A stretch of 64,000 bases of DNA from Segetibacter sp. 3557_3 (GCF_004354985.1 NZ_SMSK01000016.1:103128-167127), one strand, 5' to 3'; shown: positions 9,325 through 18,707, counted from the stretch's first letter. Notes: generated from the letters alone by a model not told the origin. Program-made: numbers and translations.

Positions 9325-9354
9325 CAAAAACGCCGCGTTTTCACGCAGCGTTTT
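9325..9354 (-). terminator. Terminator of the baeRF gene (bidirectional)
   Basis: Stem aacgccgcg / cgcagcgtt (one wobble pair) flanked by A-rich and T-rich tracts on both sides, about 185 nt downstream of the minus-strand gene ending at 9539. It could act on either strand. Confidence 0.65.
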
Positions 9355-9538
9355 CTTATTAACCGGTAAAAAAGAAACTTAGTTTCATAGTTAAACTCCT
9401 ATAGGCATGTTCCAATTTGGAAGCTGACTACGGAATGCGAACATGAAAACCGTTTAATGACTAAATCCGAACCTCTAAGCTGGTTTGCTCTGTTTAGTCA
9501 GCATGGGTTTGGTGTTTTAACTGCTTAAAGAAGCCCGC

Positions 9539-11020
9539 TTAAAACCGCATGATTGCAGCCACCTGGCTTTCTGAAGGCATCTGTTCTTTTTCAAGCAGGT
9601 ATACTTCCCCTCCATTTGCCAAGGTTTTAACCACAGCATGATCGAGGAGGTCCTCACCATCTTCGTCAGGGGTATCGTGAAATAATAATTCGTTTGCCAT
9701 TTCATCAAATGTGCCCCATATGTGTTCGCCTTTACATACAAACAGGTGAGAAACCTGGGAATAGTAGGCAGCAGGAATAACATCCGCAGCGATCGACGAG
9801 GTTAATCCATTTGCTGAATTGTTTCCGTAAGTCTCCAGCGCCCTATTCAGTTTTTGGTCGAAGAAGGGTTTCAACAGCGCTTTAGCTTCCTCGTACAGTG
9901 CTTTTGTTTCCTGCCGGTCGCGATTACCGGTAAGTGCCTCAGGCCATACATTATGGTAATCACATGCACTTTTATAAATTGGGATCTCGTATTCCACACC
10001 TGCAAGTACAAGAGGCGCATTCTCTTTATTCAGAACCTCATCCCATAGCATGTCGTCGACGGCTTCAAAATAAACAAGAATGTTATCCTTGTCTTCCGGG
10101 TTTCCTCCACCTACACCGTGATAGGCACCTTCCTGCGATTGGCGGGGTGCGCGGGCACCGGAGCTCCCTGATCTAAACGTAGTTGCATCTGAGTCAGAGA
10201 GGCGTTTAACTTCCTGTATGCTTTGCGGGAGTTCAACTGGCACGATCTGCATTCCATACGCGTCGCCCTTGAACAGTTTGGCACATTGCTTACTTATTAC
10301 AAGCAGGTAAAAATATTCCTTACTCATCATCAGCGGAACGAGTGGTGTCACAAAAAACGTCGGTTCTATAACCAGTTCCTCAGAAGGTACAACCGGCATT
10401 TTGATAAACTTAAAGTAGTCTTTTGCGATAAACACGGCCAGGCCAGGAGACAAACTCGTCCAAAACTGCTCGTTTCGTACCAGTTCATATCCAGGTTCAA
10501 GTAGTGGCTCTATAAACGTTTGATCATAACCTTTGTCTTTGAGCCTACGGGCAATTTCCTGTAACTGGTTTTTAAAGTTGGTTACATCAAAATGTTCATT
10601 CACTTCAACACCTGCAGGATGAGCACCTAAAAACAAGGAAATACAGCAGTCATTGTTGTAATTCGCCAGCTCCGTAAAACGTTCTTTGGTAAGTACACCA
10701 GGCAGTTCTTCTACCTCAGTTTGTGTACGATCCTCATCAAATGTCTGGTTGTTACTTTTGTTGCTTTCCACCTTATTCTCTTTTCCTTTATAAGTGTCTT
10801 CACCTTTCGAGGTGTTTCGGTTCGGGTGTCTCACCGGAACACTGGGGTCGAGTGTATCTTCACCGATCGTATACTTATCGGTTATTTCGAGGTATTCGTC
10901 CATTTTCTCCGGCGGTGTAGCCTGTATGCCCAATCCCTCTTCTTTGTTAATACCGGAAGGTTTGCCCTTGCCGGGGTGAAACACACCATTGTCGTCTTTT
11001 CCCATAGTTTGTTTAGCCAT
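9539..11020 (-). CDS. baeRF family 3 (release factor-like) protein
   Basis: A 493-residue protein. The frame stays open to 11332, but the upstream part overlaps the neighbouring gene; the ATG at 11020 (MAKQTM) is the likely start, with a second ATG at 11005. Residues 6-80 are a polar, probably disordered segment (GKDDNGVFHPGKGKPSG...) that is repeated as a separate small protein just upstream. Residues ~120-490 match baeRF family 3, a bacterial relative of archaeo-eukaryotic release factor 1/Pelota: LTKERFTELANY, CCISLFLGAHPAG, LSPGLAVFIAKDYFKFIKMP, and the ILVYFEAVDDMLW and PLVLAGVEYEIPIY segments. This family is predicted to act on ribosomes or RNA but is experimentally unproven. Expressed alone or with the small gene 160 nt upstream. 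Confidence 0.85.
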   Translation of the reverse strand: MAKQTMGKDDNGVFHPGKGKPSGINKEEGLGIQATPPEKMDEYLEITDKYTIGEDTLDPSVPVRHPNRNTSKGEDTYKGKENKVESNKSNNQTFDEDRTQTEVEELPGVLTKERFTELANYNNDCCISLFLGAHPAGVEVNEHFDVTNFKNQLQEIARRLKDKGYDQTFIEPLLEPGYELVRNEQFWTSLSPGLAVFIAKDYFKFIKMPVVPSEELVIEPTFFVTPLVPLMMSKEYFYLLVISKQCAKLFKGDAYGMQIVPVELPQSIQEVKRLSDSDATTFRSGSSGARAPRQSQEGAYHGVGGGNPEDKDNILVYFEAVDDMLWDEVLNKENAPLVLAGVEYEIPIYKSACDYHNVWPEALTGNRDRQETKALYEEAKALLKPFFDQKLNRALETYGNNSANGLTSSIAADVIPAAYYSQVSHLFVCKGEHIWGTFDEMANELLFHDTPDEDGEDLLDHAVVKTLANGGEVYLLEKEQMPSESQVAAIMRF

Positions 11021-11180
11021 AATGATCTTTTTTAATGTTACAATCGTGAACAACGATAAGCGCATCTGCCTTGCGGAAATGGACAGCCGCAAAAACCCTA
11101 TTTGCACCTGCTTAGAATTTTTCCTGCAAGTTGGCCGGCCGGGTATTGCTATACCCGGTGACACGTTTAATAATGAATAA

Positions 11181-11414
11181 TCAGCTATTTGATCCGGTTT
11201 TGGTCTCCTCGCCTTTAATGGTATTGCGGTTGGGATGTGCAGGGGGTACAGAAGGTTGTAATTCATCCGGTCCCGTTGTATATTCATCAGATTTCTGGAG
11301 GTATTCATCCATTTTGTCGGGATCAGTACCAACCAGTCCCAAACCTTCCGATTTATTCGCGCCTGAAGGCTTGCCTTTTCCGGGGTGGAATGATCCGTTT
11401 TCGTCTTTGCCCAT
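11181..11414 (-). CDS. Small protein equal to the baeRF N-terminal tail
   Basis: A 77-residue polar protein starting at ATG 11414. Its sequence (MGKDENGSFHPGKGKPSG, then EGLGL, DKMDEY, PPAHPNRNT.KGE) aligns along its whole length with residues 6-80 of the baeRF protein encoded next on the same strand. No hydrophobic core is visible, so disorder is likely. The pairing suggests duplication of the tail, or that the baeRF gene arose by fusion to it. Both genes are on the minus strand with a 160-nt gap and could share a transcript. Function unknown; the coding call rests on the close protein-level similarity between the two copies. Confidence 0.8.
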   Translation of the reverse strand: MGKDENGSFHPGKGKPSGANKSEGLGLVGTDPDKMDEYLQKSDEYTTGPDELQPSVPPAHPNRNTIKGEETKTGSNS

Positions 11415-11850
11415 TATGAATAACGTTTAAGTATTTGATACAATTAATATACCACCAGCCTGCTTGTGGAACCATGGCTGGAAGAGTGGAAGAACCCCTT
11501 CATCTATTATTTACCGTCAGAAAGAATTGATAATTCTCTTGCATCGGCAGATACGTTTCCCTTTTTGATTTGAACCGGAGCCAGGTTTACTGTACTGGAC
11601 CAGTTCATGTTCGCAGATATCTCAGGACACATCTAAACGCGTATCAGCCGGTGTGCCAACTTTGTCAGCTTAGAATTTATAGCTAAATTCAGCGTTATTC
11701 ATTCGGGTCATCGTTTTTACCTGGGCACCTTGATTATGGTGTCAGGCCCTTGCCGGGAAGAAACTGAGCTGGTAGTTGCGGACCAGCCTGGTATAGCTTG
11801 TACATCCGGAACCTGGTTTAACCGTTAAAGAAATCAAACAACAGTAAGAC
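11415..11850. other. Divergent intergenic region
   Basis: About 435 bases between divergent genes (small baeRF-tail gene and GNAT gene); it should contain both promoters. I see no ORF, repeat or stable stem-loop that I would call. Confidence 0.45.
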
Positions 11851-12396
11851 ATGGGCGCACCAAGACATTTATCGGTCAGAGAAATTAAAGAGACCGATAT
11901 CGATACGATCAGCAGTTATTGGTTAGAGTCTGAAGGCCAGTTTTTGCACAGCCTGGGAGTTGATCTTGATAAAATTCCTTCAAGGGAGGAATGGAGAATT
12001 ATGCTGACCGAACAACTTGAACAGCCTTACCACCTAAAACAATCTTATTGCCTGATTTGGCTGTTGGACCAGGTACCGGTGGGTCACTCAAACGTAAATA
12101 AAATTGTTTTTGGTGAACAAGCTTATATGCATCTACACTTATGGACCGATCCGGTCCGACGCATGGGCCTTGGTACAAACTTCATCAAAATGAGCCTGCC
12201 GTATTTTTTCAAAAACCTACAGTTGCAAAAGCTTTATTGTGAGCCTTACGCGCTAAACCCCGCTCCCAACAAAACCCTTGCGAAGGCTGGGTTCGGATTT
12301 GTAAGACAGTATACCACGACACCCGGCTATATCAACTTCGAGCAACCGGTGTCGTTATGGGAACTCACCTATAACGAGTTTCAGCAAATGCAGTAG
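11851..12396 (+). CDS. GNAT-family N-acetyltransferase
   Basis: A 181-residue protein of the RimJ/RimL-like GNAT type, which transfers acetyl from acetyl-CoA to an amine. It opens with the usual beta-strand LSVREIKETDIDTI. The acetyl-CoA loop is degenerate (DPVRRMGLGTNFIK, about residues 99-112, equivalent to RxxGxG/A). It ends with the typical L.KLYCEPYALNPAPNKTLAKAGF region (about 127-150), where the Asn-Lys and AGF signature sits. The start is ATG 11851. The acceptor cannot be read from sequence. It stands alone between unrelated genes. Confidence 0.85.
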   Translation: MGAPRHLSVREIKETDIDTISSYWLESEGQFLHSLGVDLDKIPSREEWRIMLTEQLEQPYHLKQSYCLIWLLDQVPVGHSNVNKIVFGEQAYMHLHLWTDPVRRMGLGTNFIKMSLPYFFKNLQLQKLYCEPYALNPAPNKTLAKAGFGFVRQYTTTPGYINFEQPVSLWELTYNEFQQMQ

Positions 12397-12559
12397 TTAG
12401 CCTGCAGGTGGTGGCGCAGGCAAAGTGCAGAACCCAGTTTCAATCGTGCATGGGTCATGAGCCAATCATGTTAATATGGCTTAATTATTTCTGGCAGATC
12501 TGGTGAGACCAATTAGTGCACCCATGAGATTACTGCACTGAAGGATTGTACACTGGGGC

Positions 12560-12587
12560 AAAAAAATAGCAGGCCTGAGCCTGCTAT
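12560..12587 (-). terminator. Rho-independent terminator
   Basis: A perfect 9-bp stem (atagcaggc / gcctgctat) with a CTGA loop. On the minus strand it is followed by seven T residues. It lies 24 nt past the small minus-strand gene at 12611, supporting that gene as real. Confidence 0.85.
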
Positions 12588-12610
12588 CGATAAAGTTGTG
12601 ATCTGTTTAC

Positions 12611-12796
12611 TTAGTTACGCTCTGTCCGGTTTGCTTCTTGCTGCCCCGAAATCGCGAGGTCAAGCTTAGCATTTCTGAGTTCTTCTTCTGTCGTGCGATG
12701 ATTTCTGTCGTTCAGGTGGCGGCGCACCAACTCGGATACTGTTTCAACCGACCTGTCTTCAGCACTACTGGCCGAGTTGCCATTTTCTCTGTTCAT
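12611..12796 (-). CDS. Small hydrophilic protein, unknown function
   Basis: A 61-residue charged protein (MNRENGNSASSAEDRSVETV then an Arg/Glu-rich helical stretch, VSELVRRHLNDRNHRTTEEELRNAK split here only for description). I do not recognise a family. Support for coding: an ATG start, a clearly hydrophilic composition with alternating charge, and a textbook terminator just after the stop codon. The pattern resembles small Bacteroidota proteins that follow stress genes, but nothing shows a role. Confidence 0.6.
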   Translation of the reverse strand: MNRENGNSASSAEDRSVETVSELVRRHLNDRNHRTTEEELRNAKLDLAISGQQEANRTERN

Positions 12797-12876
12797 TGAT
12801 CTAGATTTTGATCAAAATAAAGGTAAATACAACTACAGCTCTCAAAGCTTTACCGAGATTTAATGTAAAGTTCATA

Positions 12877-12903
12877 TTGGCTTTCAATATTCTTTTACTT
12901 TCG
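12877..12903 (+). promoter_or_regulatory. Possible promoter of the methyltransferase gene
   Basis: TTG (12877) and tactttcg (12896-12903), close to the Bacteroidota -7 consensus TAnnTTTG, with a 16-nt spacer. The -7 box ends four bases before the ATG at 12908, so the mRNA would be leaderless or nearly so. Confidence 0.35.
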
Positions 12904-12907
12904 CCGC

Positions 12908-13702
12908 ATGTTTTCAGCGGTACAGCTAGGTATAAAGTATCTCCGGTATTATATCACCGCCTCCAATGGAAAAGGACATGGTGTCCATTCTCCTTTTGTA
13001 TTCACCTTTATACAAAAGATATTAAATGATCATACTGCATACCCTGCGTATCGCCGGATAGAACAGGCAAGAAGAAATCTTTTAAACGATCCCACGGTAA
13101 TCAATGTTGACGACTTTGGCGCAGGTAGTGTTGTTGCCAAAACAAAGTCAAGGAGTGTTGCCGTTATTGCCGGATCGTCTTTGAAGCCTGCAAAGTATAG
13201 CCAACTGCTTTTCAGAATGGTCAAATACTTTAAGCCCCGTACCATTGTTGAACTGGGAACTTCTTTAGGAATAACAACAGCATATCTTGCTGCTGCCGGG
13301 CCATCAGGGGTAATCACATTTGAAGGAGCGACCGAAGTTGCAGGTATAGCCCGGCAAACGCTGTCAGCCTGTGAGGTAACAAATGTGCAAATTGTTGAGG
13401 GAAACTTCGACGATACGCTAGAACCTGAACTTCTTAAGCTCGGATCAGTTGACCTTGCTTTTATAGATGGTAACCATCGTAAAGAGCCCACCCTCCGGTA
13501 TTTTCACCAGCTGTTGTCGAAGGCAGATGAAAGCTCAGTATTCGTATTTGACGATATTCACTGGAGCAAAGAAATGGAAGCAGCCTGGAAGGAAATACAG
13601 CATGATCCCCGGGTCACGCTCACCATCGACCTGTTTTTTATCGGCATTGTTTTCTTCCGTAAAGAGCAAAAAGCACGTCAGCATTTTTCGATCCGGTTTT
13701 AA
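12908..13702 (+). CDS. Class I SAM-dependent methyltransferase
   Basis: A 264-residue Rossmann-fold methyltransferase. An N-terminal segment with GHGVHSPFVF is typical of a Bacteroidota group. The SAM-binding motif I is VELGTSLGITT (about residues 114-124), followed by the acidic end of strand 2 (ITFEGATE), a GNFDDTL motif and VDLAFIDGNHR (about 184-194), which resembles the O-methyltransferase family 3/caffeoyl-CoA type. The final part includes VFDDIHWS. The ATG at 12908 is the natural start. The acceptor substrate is unknown, and no neighbour suggests one. Confidence 0.85.
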   Translation: MFSAVQLGIKYLRYYITASNGKGHGVHSPFVFTFIQKILNDHTAYPAYRRIEQARRNLLNDPTVINVDDFGAGSVVAKTKSRSVAVIAGSSLKPAKYSQLLFRMVKYFKPRTIVELGTSLGITTAYLAAAGPSGVITFEGATEVAGIARQTLSACEVTNVQIVEGNFDDTLEPELLKLGSVDLAFIDGNHRKEPTLRYFHQLLSKADESSVFVFDDIHWSKEMEAAWKEIQHDPRVTLTIDLFFIGIVFFRKEQKARQHFSIRF

Positions 13703-13723
13703 GCCTTCCATTCTCCATCCTGA

Positions 13724-13753
13724 TTTGTAGAGTAGACCTGGTTATTACTTTAG
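13724..13753 (+). promoter_or_regulatory. Candidate promoter of the pnt operon
   Basis: TTTG at 13724-13727, an 18-nt spacer, then tactttag at 13746-13753, close to the Bacteroidota TTTG / TAnnTTTG pattern. It lies 83 nt upstream of the pntA start. Confidence 0.45.
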
Positions 13754-13836
13754 CAAATGGGAGATTTTCCTACAGCCTGATTCTTTTTGTCATTTGTTTA
13801 AAAGCGGATAATTTCACGCACCTCAACCTTGGAGAT

Positions 13837-14958
13837 ATGACCATAGGTATACTCAAAGAACCTTCAGACGATCACAGGGTTTCACTTTTACCCGAACAGG
13901 CGGAAGCATTGATCAAAAAGAATGTTACCATCCTGTTGGAAACCGGAGCCGGAAACAAAGCCTTTGCTCCCGACGAGGTGTATGCTTCAAAAGGGGTTCG
14001 GATAGCTGGCCGTATTGAAGTGCTGAATGCTTCCGACGTTGTGCTCAGCATACAATTACTTACCCCCGATGATATCTCGCAACTAAAGAGAGGTGCTGTT
14101 GTACTTGGCGTGTACCAGCCGCTGATTAACACCAATACGATACGGGAATGGTCGCAACAAGGGCTAACTACCTTTAGTATGGATATGATCCCGCGTACAA
14201 CACGTGCACAAAGCATGGATGTACTGAGTAGCCAGGCAAACATTGCAGGGTACCGGGCCGTAGTGTTGGCTGCTGGTATGTTTCCAAGATACTTTCCCAT
14301 GTTTATGACTGCAGCAGGAAGTATAGCACCAGCAAAAGTACTCATTCTTGGTGCAGGTGTTGCCGGCTTACAGGCAGTTGCTACCGCCCGCCGCCTTGGT
14401 GCAGTTGTAGAAGTTTTCGACACAAGGCCCGCGGTTAAAGAAGAGGTAATGAGCCTAGGGGCAAAGTTCGTTGAAGTTGAAGGGGCAGCCGATGCATCAA
14501 CAGCCGGTGGGTACGCCGTTGATCAAACAGAAGAATACAAGCAGAAGCAACAGCAGAAAATCACAGAGGCAATAGCCAAAGCTGATGTTGTAATTACCAC
14601 CGCACAAATTCCGGGCAAAAAGGCTCCGATACTGATCACCGAAGCTATGTTGAACGGGATGCGGAATGGTTCACTCATCATGGACCTTGCGGCCGCGACG
14701 GGGGGTAACACCCCGTTTACGCGGAACAACGAAACCGTGGTGTATAATAATGTAACCATTGTTGGCAACAGCAACCTGGCAGCGGGTATGCCATCGGATG
14801 CAAGCAAGCTTTATGGCAAAAACATACTTAATTTTCTTAACCTGATGATTGATAAGGATGGTACCTGGAATCTCAACTGGGAGGATGACCTGGTTAAAGG
14901 TACCTGCATAACTTTCAACGGTGAACTGGTTAATGAAAGGGTCAGGCAACTGGTATAA
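13837..14958 (+). CDS. pntA: NAD(P) transhydrogenase alpha subunit, part 1 (PntAA)
   Basis: A 373-residue NAD(H)-binding domain I of the proton-translocating transhydrogenase, which moves hydride between NADH and NADP+ using the proton gradient. It starts at ATG 13837 behind a GGAG ribosome-binding site. Family marks: MTIGILKEPSDDHRVSLLPEQ at the N-terminus, the mobile-loop region SMDMIPRTTRAQSMD (about 127-141), and the dinucleotide loop ILGAGVAGLQAV (about 168-179). The next two genes encode PntAB and PntB, so this is the three-polypeptide form of the enzyme. The operon probably supplies NADPH for biosynthesis. Confidence 0.95.
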   Translation: MTIGILKEPSDDHRVSLLPEQAEALIKKNVTILLETGAGNKAFAPDEVYASKGVRIAGRIEVLNASDVVLSIQLLTPDDISQLKRGAVVLGVYQPLINTNTIREWSQQGLTTFSMDMIPRTTRAQSMDVLSSQANIAGYRAVVLAAGMFPRYFPMFMTAAGSIAPAKVLILGAGVAGLQAVATARRLGAVVEVFDTRPAVKEEVMSLGAKFVEVEGAADASTAGGYAVDQTEEYKQKQQQKITEAIAKADVVITTAQIPGKKAPILITEAMLNGMRNGSLIMDLAAATGGNTPFTRNNETVVYNNVTIVGNSNLAAGMPSDASKLYGKNILNFLNLMIDKDGTWNLNWEDDLVKGTCITFNGELVNERVRQLV

Positions 14959-15042
14959 ACAGGTTTGCCTTCGGTAAGTCTCTAACCTGTTTCCAGGTTG
15001 GCTTCTTCATGATACAACTTCTACTAACGTTTAAATTTTTCT

Positions 15043-15357
15043 ATGCAGGAAATTATCGACTGGATCGCATCCAATCATCAAACCATATTTATTGTGATAC
15101 TCATGATTTTTGTGGGTATCGAAGTTATCGGCCGGGTACCAAGCGTGCTACATACCCCATTGATGAGTGGGGCGAATGCAATACATGGAGTGGTGATCAT
15201 CGGCGCCATCATCGTAATGGGTAAGGCGGAGCCGGATAATTACCTGGCGCTTGTTCTTAGTTTTTTAGCAGTTGTGTTGGGTACCTTAAACGTAGTAGGT
15301 GGCTTTGTTGTTACCGACAGGATGCTGGAAATGTTTAAATCCAGGAAAAAACCATAA
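15043..15357 (+). CDS. NAD(P) transhydrogenase alpha subunit, part 2 (PntAB)
   Basis: A 104-residue membrane subunit with three or four predicted transmembrane helices: the short N-terminal part, then VILMIFVGIEVIG, VVIIGAIIVMG and LALVLSFLAVVLGTLNVVGGFVV. The family mark HTPLMSGANAIHGVVI (about residues 37-52) is clear, and the C-terminal VTDRMLEMF is typical. It forms part of the proton channel (domain II) with PntB. It lies 84 nt after pntAA and 30 nt before pntB, all on the plus strand. Confidence 0.95.
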   Translation: MQEIIDWIASNHQTIFIVILMIFVGIEVIGRVPSVLHTPLMSGANAIHGVVIIGAIIVMGKAEPDNYLALVLSFLAVVLGTLNVVGGFVVTDRMLEMFKSRKKP

Positions 15358-15387
15358 TCAACATTATTCGTAACCGAGACCAACCAC

Positions 15388-16794
15388 ATGAACCTACTTC
15401 TCCTTATTTACCTCATATCATCTGTCACTTTCATCGTTGGTTTAAAAATGCTTTCTCACCCGGATACCGCGCGCCGGGGCAACCTGGTTGCTGCTGCAGG
15501 TATGACGCTAGCCATTGCGGGAACCATCTTCTTATACGAAGAAGACGACACCAGGCTTGGGAATTACGGTTGGATCTTTGGTGGTTTGTTGTTGGGGACC
15601 ATAGTTGGTACCCTTGCTGCAAAGCGCGTCAAAATGACCGCAATGCCTGAAATGGTAAGTCTTTTCAATGGTATGGGTGGTGCTTGTGCCGCACTCATCT
15701 CCATAGTGGAATTCAACCATCATTTCGCGCACGCCGAATACATTGTATCGGGAGTAGGTGCTTTGCTACTGATCATCGTAATCGGGCTCATTATTGGTTC
15801 GGTTTCTTTTGCGGGATCAATGGTGGCATGGGGCAAACTAAATGGCAGTGTTAAAGATTATTCCTTTAAGGGGCAGCAAATTGTCAGCGCACTTATTTTA
15901 TTGGTGATTGCGGGCTTAAGTGTTTACATCATCATTGCAGTACCAGATAATATCTTTCTCTTTTTTTATGCTATCCTGGTGCTTTCCCTGGTGTATGGAA
16001 TCTTCTTTGTGCTCCCGATCGGAGGCGCGGATATGCCGGTCGTAATATCACTACTGAATTCGTTCACCGGGGTTGCTGCCGCCTGCGGAGGTTTCTTATA
16101 CAACAACCAGGTTATGCTCACCGGTGGCATCCTCGTAGGTGCCGCGGGAACCTTGCTGACCATACTCATGTGCAAGGCGATGAACAGGAGCTTACTGAAC
16201 GTATTACTTGGGTCATGGGGCGGTGGAGGTGCAGCGGGTTCAAGCACCGATTCAGCAGCTGGTCATACCAAAGAGATATCCATAACAGATGCCGCCGTTG
16301 TAATGAGCTATGCCGGAAAAGTGATGATTGTACCAGGTTACGGGTTAGCAGTTGCACAGGCCCAACACGTTTGCCACGAACTGGAGAAGTTGCTTGAAGA
16401 GAAAGGGGTTACCGTTAAGTATGCGATACATCCGGTTGCCGGCCGTATGCCGGGTCATATGAACGTATTGCTCGCGGAAGCCGACGTAAACTATGAAAGC
16501 CTGATTGAAATGGAAGAGGCGAATAATGAGTTCTCCACAACCGACGTGGTGCTCGTGCTTGGTGCCAACGACGTTGTAAACCCGGCAGCAAAGACCGATC
16601 CTGCATCGCCGATTTATGGAATGCCAATCCTCGAAGTTGAGCAGTCAAAGCTGGTGATTGTAAACAAACGTAGTATGAAGCCAGGCTATGCGGGTATTGA
16701 AAACATGTTGTTTTTTCAACCCAAAACATCGATGCTATTTGGTGATGCAAAAAGTGTTTTACAAAAACTTGTAACCGAAATAAAGGCGCTATAG
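15388..16794 (+). CDS. pntB: NAD(P) transhydrogenase beta subunit
   Basis: A 468-residue integral membrane subunit of the transhydrogenase. The first ~270 residues hold about eight to nine membrane helices (domain II, proton path; NGMGGACAALIS and LLNSFTGVAAACGGF are family marks). The C-terminal ~180 residues are the NADP(H)-binding domain III: VMIVPGYGLAVAQAQH, YAIHPVAGRMPGHMNVLLAEA, VVLVLGANDVVNPAA, and VNKRSMKPGYAGIENMLF. The length and motifs are complete. It is the last gene of the three-gene operon; no clear terminator was found behind it. Confidence 0.95.
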   Translation: MNLLLLIYLISSVTFIVGLKMLSHPDTARRGNLVAAAGMTLAIAGTIFLYEEDDTRLGNYGWIFGGLLLGTIVGTLAAKRVKMTAMPEMVSLFNGMGGACAALISIVEFNHHFAHAEYIVSGVGALLLIIVIGLIIGSVSFAGSMVAWGKLNGSVKDYSFKGQQIVSALILLVIAGLSVYIIIAVPDNIFLFFYAILVLSLVYGIFFVLPIGGADMPVVISLLNSFTGVAAACGGFLYNNQVMLTGGILVGAAGTLLTILMCKAMNRSLLNVLLGSWGGGGAAGSSTDSAAGHTKEISITDAAVVMSYAGKVMIVPGYGLAVAQAQHVCHELEKLLEEKGVTVKYAIHPVAGRMPGHMNVLLAEADVNYESLIEMEEANNEFSTTDVVLVLGANDVVNPAAKTDPASPIYGMPILEVEQSKLVIVNKRSMKPGYAGIENMLFFQPKTSMLFGDAKSVLQKLVTEIKAL

Positions 16795-17003
16795 AATGCA
16801 CGAAATGGTAACGATCTAAAAGGTTTATATCGGCTCTTCCGCAAAACCTATGGTTCTGAGCATCAATTATTCACTCGGGCTGATGACATTCAGCTAATAC
16901 TTCCTGCTGAAATGATCAACCCGGGAACTAATTTCAACCGGGTAAATCTCCGCTTCCAATCCAAACACTTCCCTGAATCCTATTTACCTTAATACACTTC
17001 CCT

Positions 17004-18419
17004 GTGCCTGCTTCTGAAATAAATATTCCGTCCCGTTTGCTTGAGTCCATGGAAGGCGTGCCGGGTTTCGAAAAGCAGCCCTTTGTTGAGGCTCACCAGG
17101 CTGCTCCTATAACATCCATACGACTGAACCCATCTAAGTTACCTTCGCCTCACCAGGCCGAAGCGGGGATCATCAACGCTTTCCAGCAACAAACTGGTCA
17201 GCATATTGACGTATCAGAAGTGCCCTGGTGCAAGAATGGCCGGTACCTTTCTGCAAGACCTTCTTTTACACTCGACCCCCTGTTTCATGCAGGCGCGTAT
17301 TATGTTCAGGAAGCAAGCAGCATGTTTCTTGAACACGCGCTCAGGTCATTGTACCCGGGATCCAAAGCCCCGGAAACAGCCCTTGACCTCTGCGCTGCGC
17401 CGGGTGGTAAGAGCACCCTGATCACGTCGCTTTTTCAAACAGCTTTCATCGTCTGTAATGAGGTGATCAAAACCAGGGTCAGCATTCTTGCAGAAAACAT
17501 GAGTAAGTGGGGGAGTGATAATGTGGTGGTCACGCACAACGATCCAAAGGACTTTGAACAGCTACGGGGCTTTTTCGACCTTGTCGTAATAGATGCACCC
17601 TGCAGCGGCAGTGGCTTATTTCGCAAGGACCCGTTGGCAATAGAAGAGTGGAGCGAAGCAAATGTGCATATGTGCAGTATGCGCCAGCAACGCATTTTAA
17701 GCGATGCACTTCCAGCGCTGAAGCAGGATGGCTACCTGGTATACAGTACCTGCAGCTACAGCGTTGAGGAAAACGAAAACATATGCGATTGGCTGATTGA
17801 TAAAGGTGGGCTTGAACCGGTAAAGATTCCTTTTGAACAAAGCTGGGGTATAGTTGAAACCATGTCGGAAATACATGGAGCACCCGGTTATCGTTTTTAC
17901 CCCGGCAGGGTTTCGGGAGAAGGATTTTTCATGGCTTGTTTCAGGCAGGTTGATGATAACGGTGAATATGCTTCCCGTAAAAGCGCAATACAAAAGCCCA
18001 CCAGGACTATGGTTGAAACCATCGCGCCCTGGTTAATGAATAGCACAGAACTCGACTTTGCTTTACAGAAAGATATGTTGATTGCATTTCCGGCCAGATT
18101 TAGGGAGCAGTTACAGATGGCGCAGGGTGTTTTGAGCACCAGGAAATCAGGCGTCGCCATCGGAGAAATTAAGGGCACGGATCTGATCCCACATCATGAG
18201 TTTGCCTTATCACCATTGCTGAGTGCAGCTGTTGGGGCAGTTGACCTGGATCTGCAAAACGCATTGCTTTACCTGAAGCGAAAAGATTTGAAAGACACGG
18301 TAAAAGGGAAGGGGTGGATGCTTGCCCGTTACCAGGGCTACAATCTTGGATGGATGAAGGTCCTGCCAAACCGGATCAATAACTATTACCCGGTTAACTG
18401 GAGAATTCTTAAAGACTAA
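17004..18419 (+). CDS. RsmF-like rRNA (cytosine-C5) methyltransferase
   Basis: A 471-residue NOL1/NOP2/Sun-family RNA m5C methyltransferase of the RsmF type. I chose the GTG at 17004: the in-frame ATG at residue 16 would remove the usual N-terminal helix (IPSRLLESM). SAM motif I is LDLCAAPGGKST (about 127-138). The two catalytic cysteines are visible in DAPCSGSGLF (Cys200) and YSTCSYSVEENE (Cys250). The C-terminal domain ends in GWMLARYQGYNLGWMKVLPNRINNYYP, typical of RsmF-like proteins, which modify 16S rRNA. It stands alone. Which cytosine it modifies cannot be read here. Confidence 0.9.
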   Translation: MPASEINIPSRLLESMEGVPGFEKQPFVEAHQAAPITSIRLNPSKLPSPHQAEAGIINAFQQQTGQHIDVSEVPWCKNGRYLSARPSFTLDPLFHAGAYYVQEASSMFLEHALRSLYPGSKAPETALDLCAAPGGKSTLITSLFQTAFIVCNEVIKTRVSILAENMSKWGSDNVVVTHNDPKDFEQLRGFFDLVVIDAPCSGSGLFRKDPLAIEEWSEANVHMCSMRQQRILSDALPALKQDGYLVYSTCSYSVEENENICDWLIDKGGLEPVKIPFEQSWGIVETMSEIHGAPGYRFYPGRVSGEGFFMACFRQVDDNGEYASRKSAIQKPTRTMVETIAPWLMNSTELDFALQKDMLIAFPARFREQLQMAQGVLSTRKSGVAIGEIKGTDLIPHHEFALSPLLSAAVGAVDLDLQNALLYLKRKDLKDTVKGKGWMLARYQGYNLGWMKVLPNRINNYYPVNWRILKD

Positions 18420-18617
18420 GTATGGGTTTGATCCAGGTTGCGGCTGTTGCGTTACGCTTTCGGCCGGGACACAACAATACTAACGACAGAAAGGGCTAGC
18501 TGACCTTTCAACGGTGTTGCTAACCCTAACAGTTGTCGTATATAATTACGAGTAGCCGCTTTCAGCGATGTCGTTTAATAAAGCCATGTATAAACTGAGT
18601 TGCCCAGTAATGCGATG

Positions 18618-18648
18618 TAGTACACGAGTGCGACGCAAGGATGCTCAA
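18618..18648 (+). repeat. Degenerate copy of a dispersed intergenic repeat
   Basis: gtacacgagtgcgacgcaag followed by gatgctc resembles the core of better copies at 35251 and 48361 (gtacaagggagtgacac ... aacgatgctc). Weakest of the four copies. Confidence 0.35.
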
Positions 18649-18707
18649 TAGTGAGCCTTCAGTTTGGCCCAAAAAAAGGGCCGGCTAATTATAATGAGTC
18701 GTAGTAA

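Noticed and set aside
11021..11332. N-terminal extension of the baeRF frame
   Set aside because: It overlaps the small upstream gene in another frame and has no homology; the ATG at 11020 is preceded by normal non-coding sequence.
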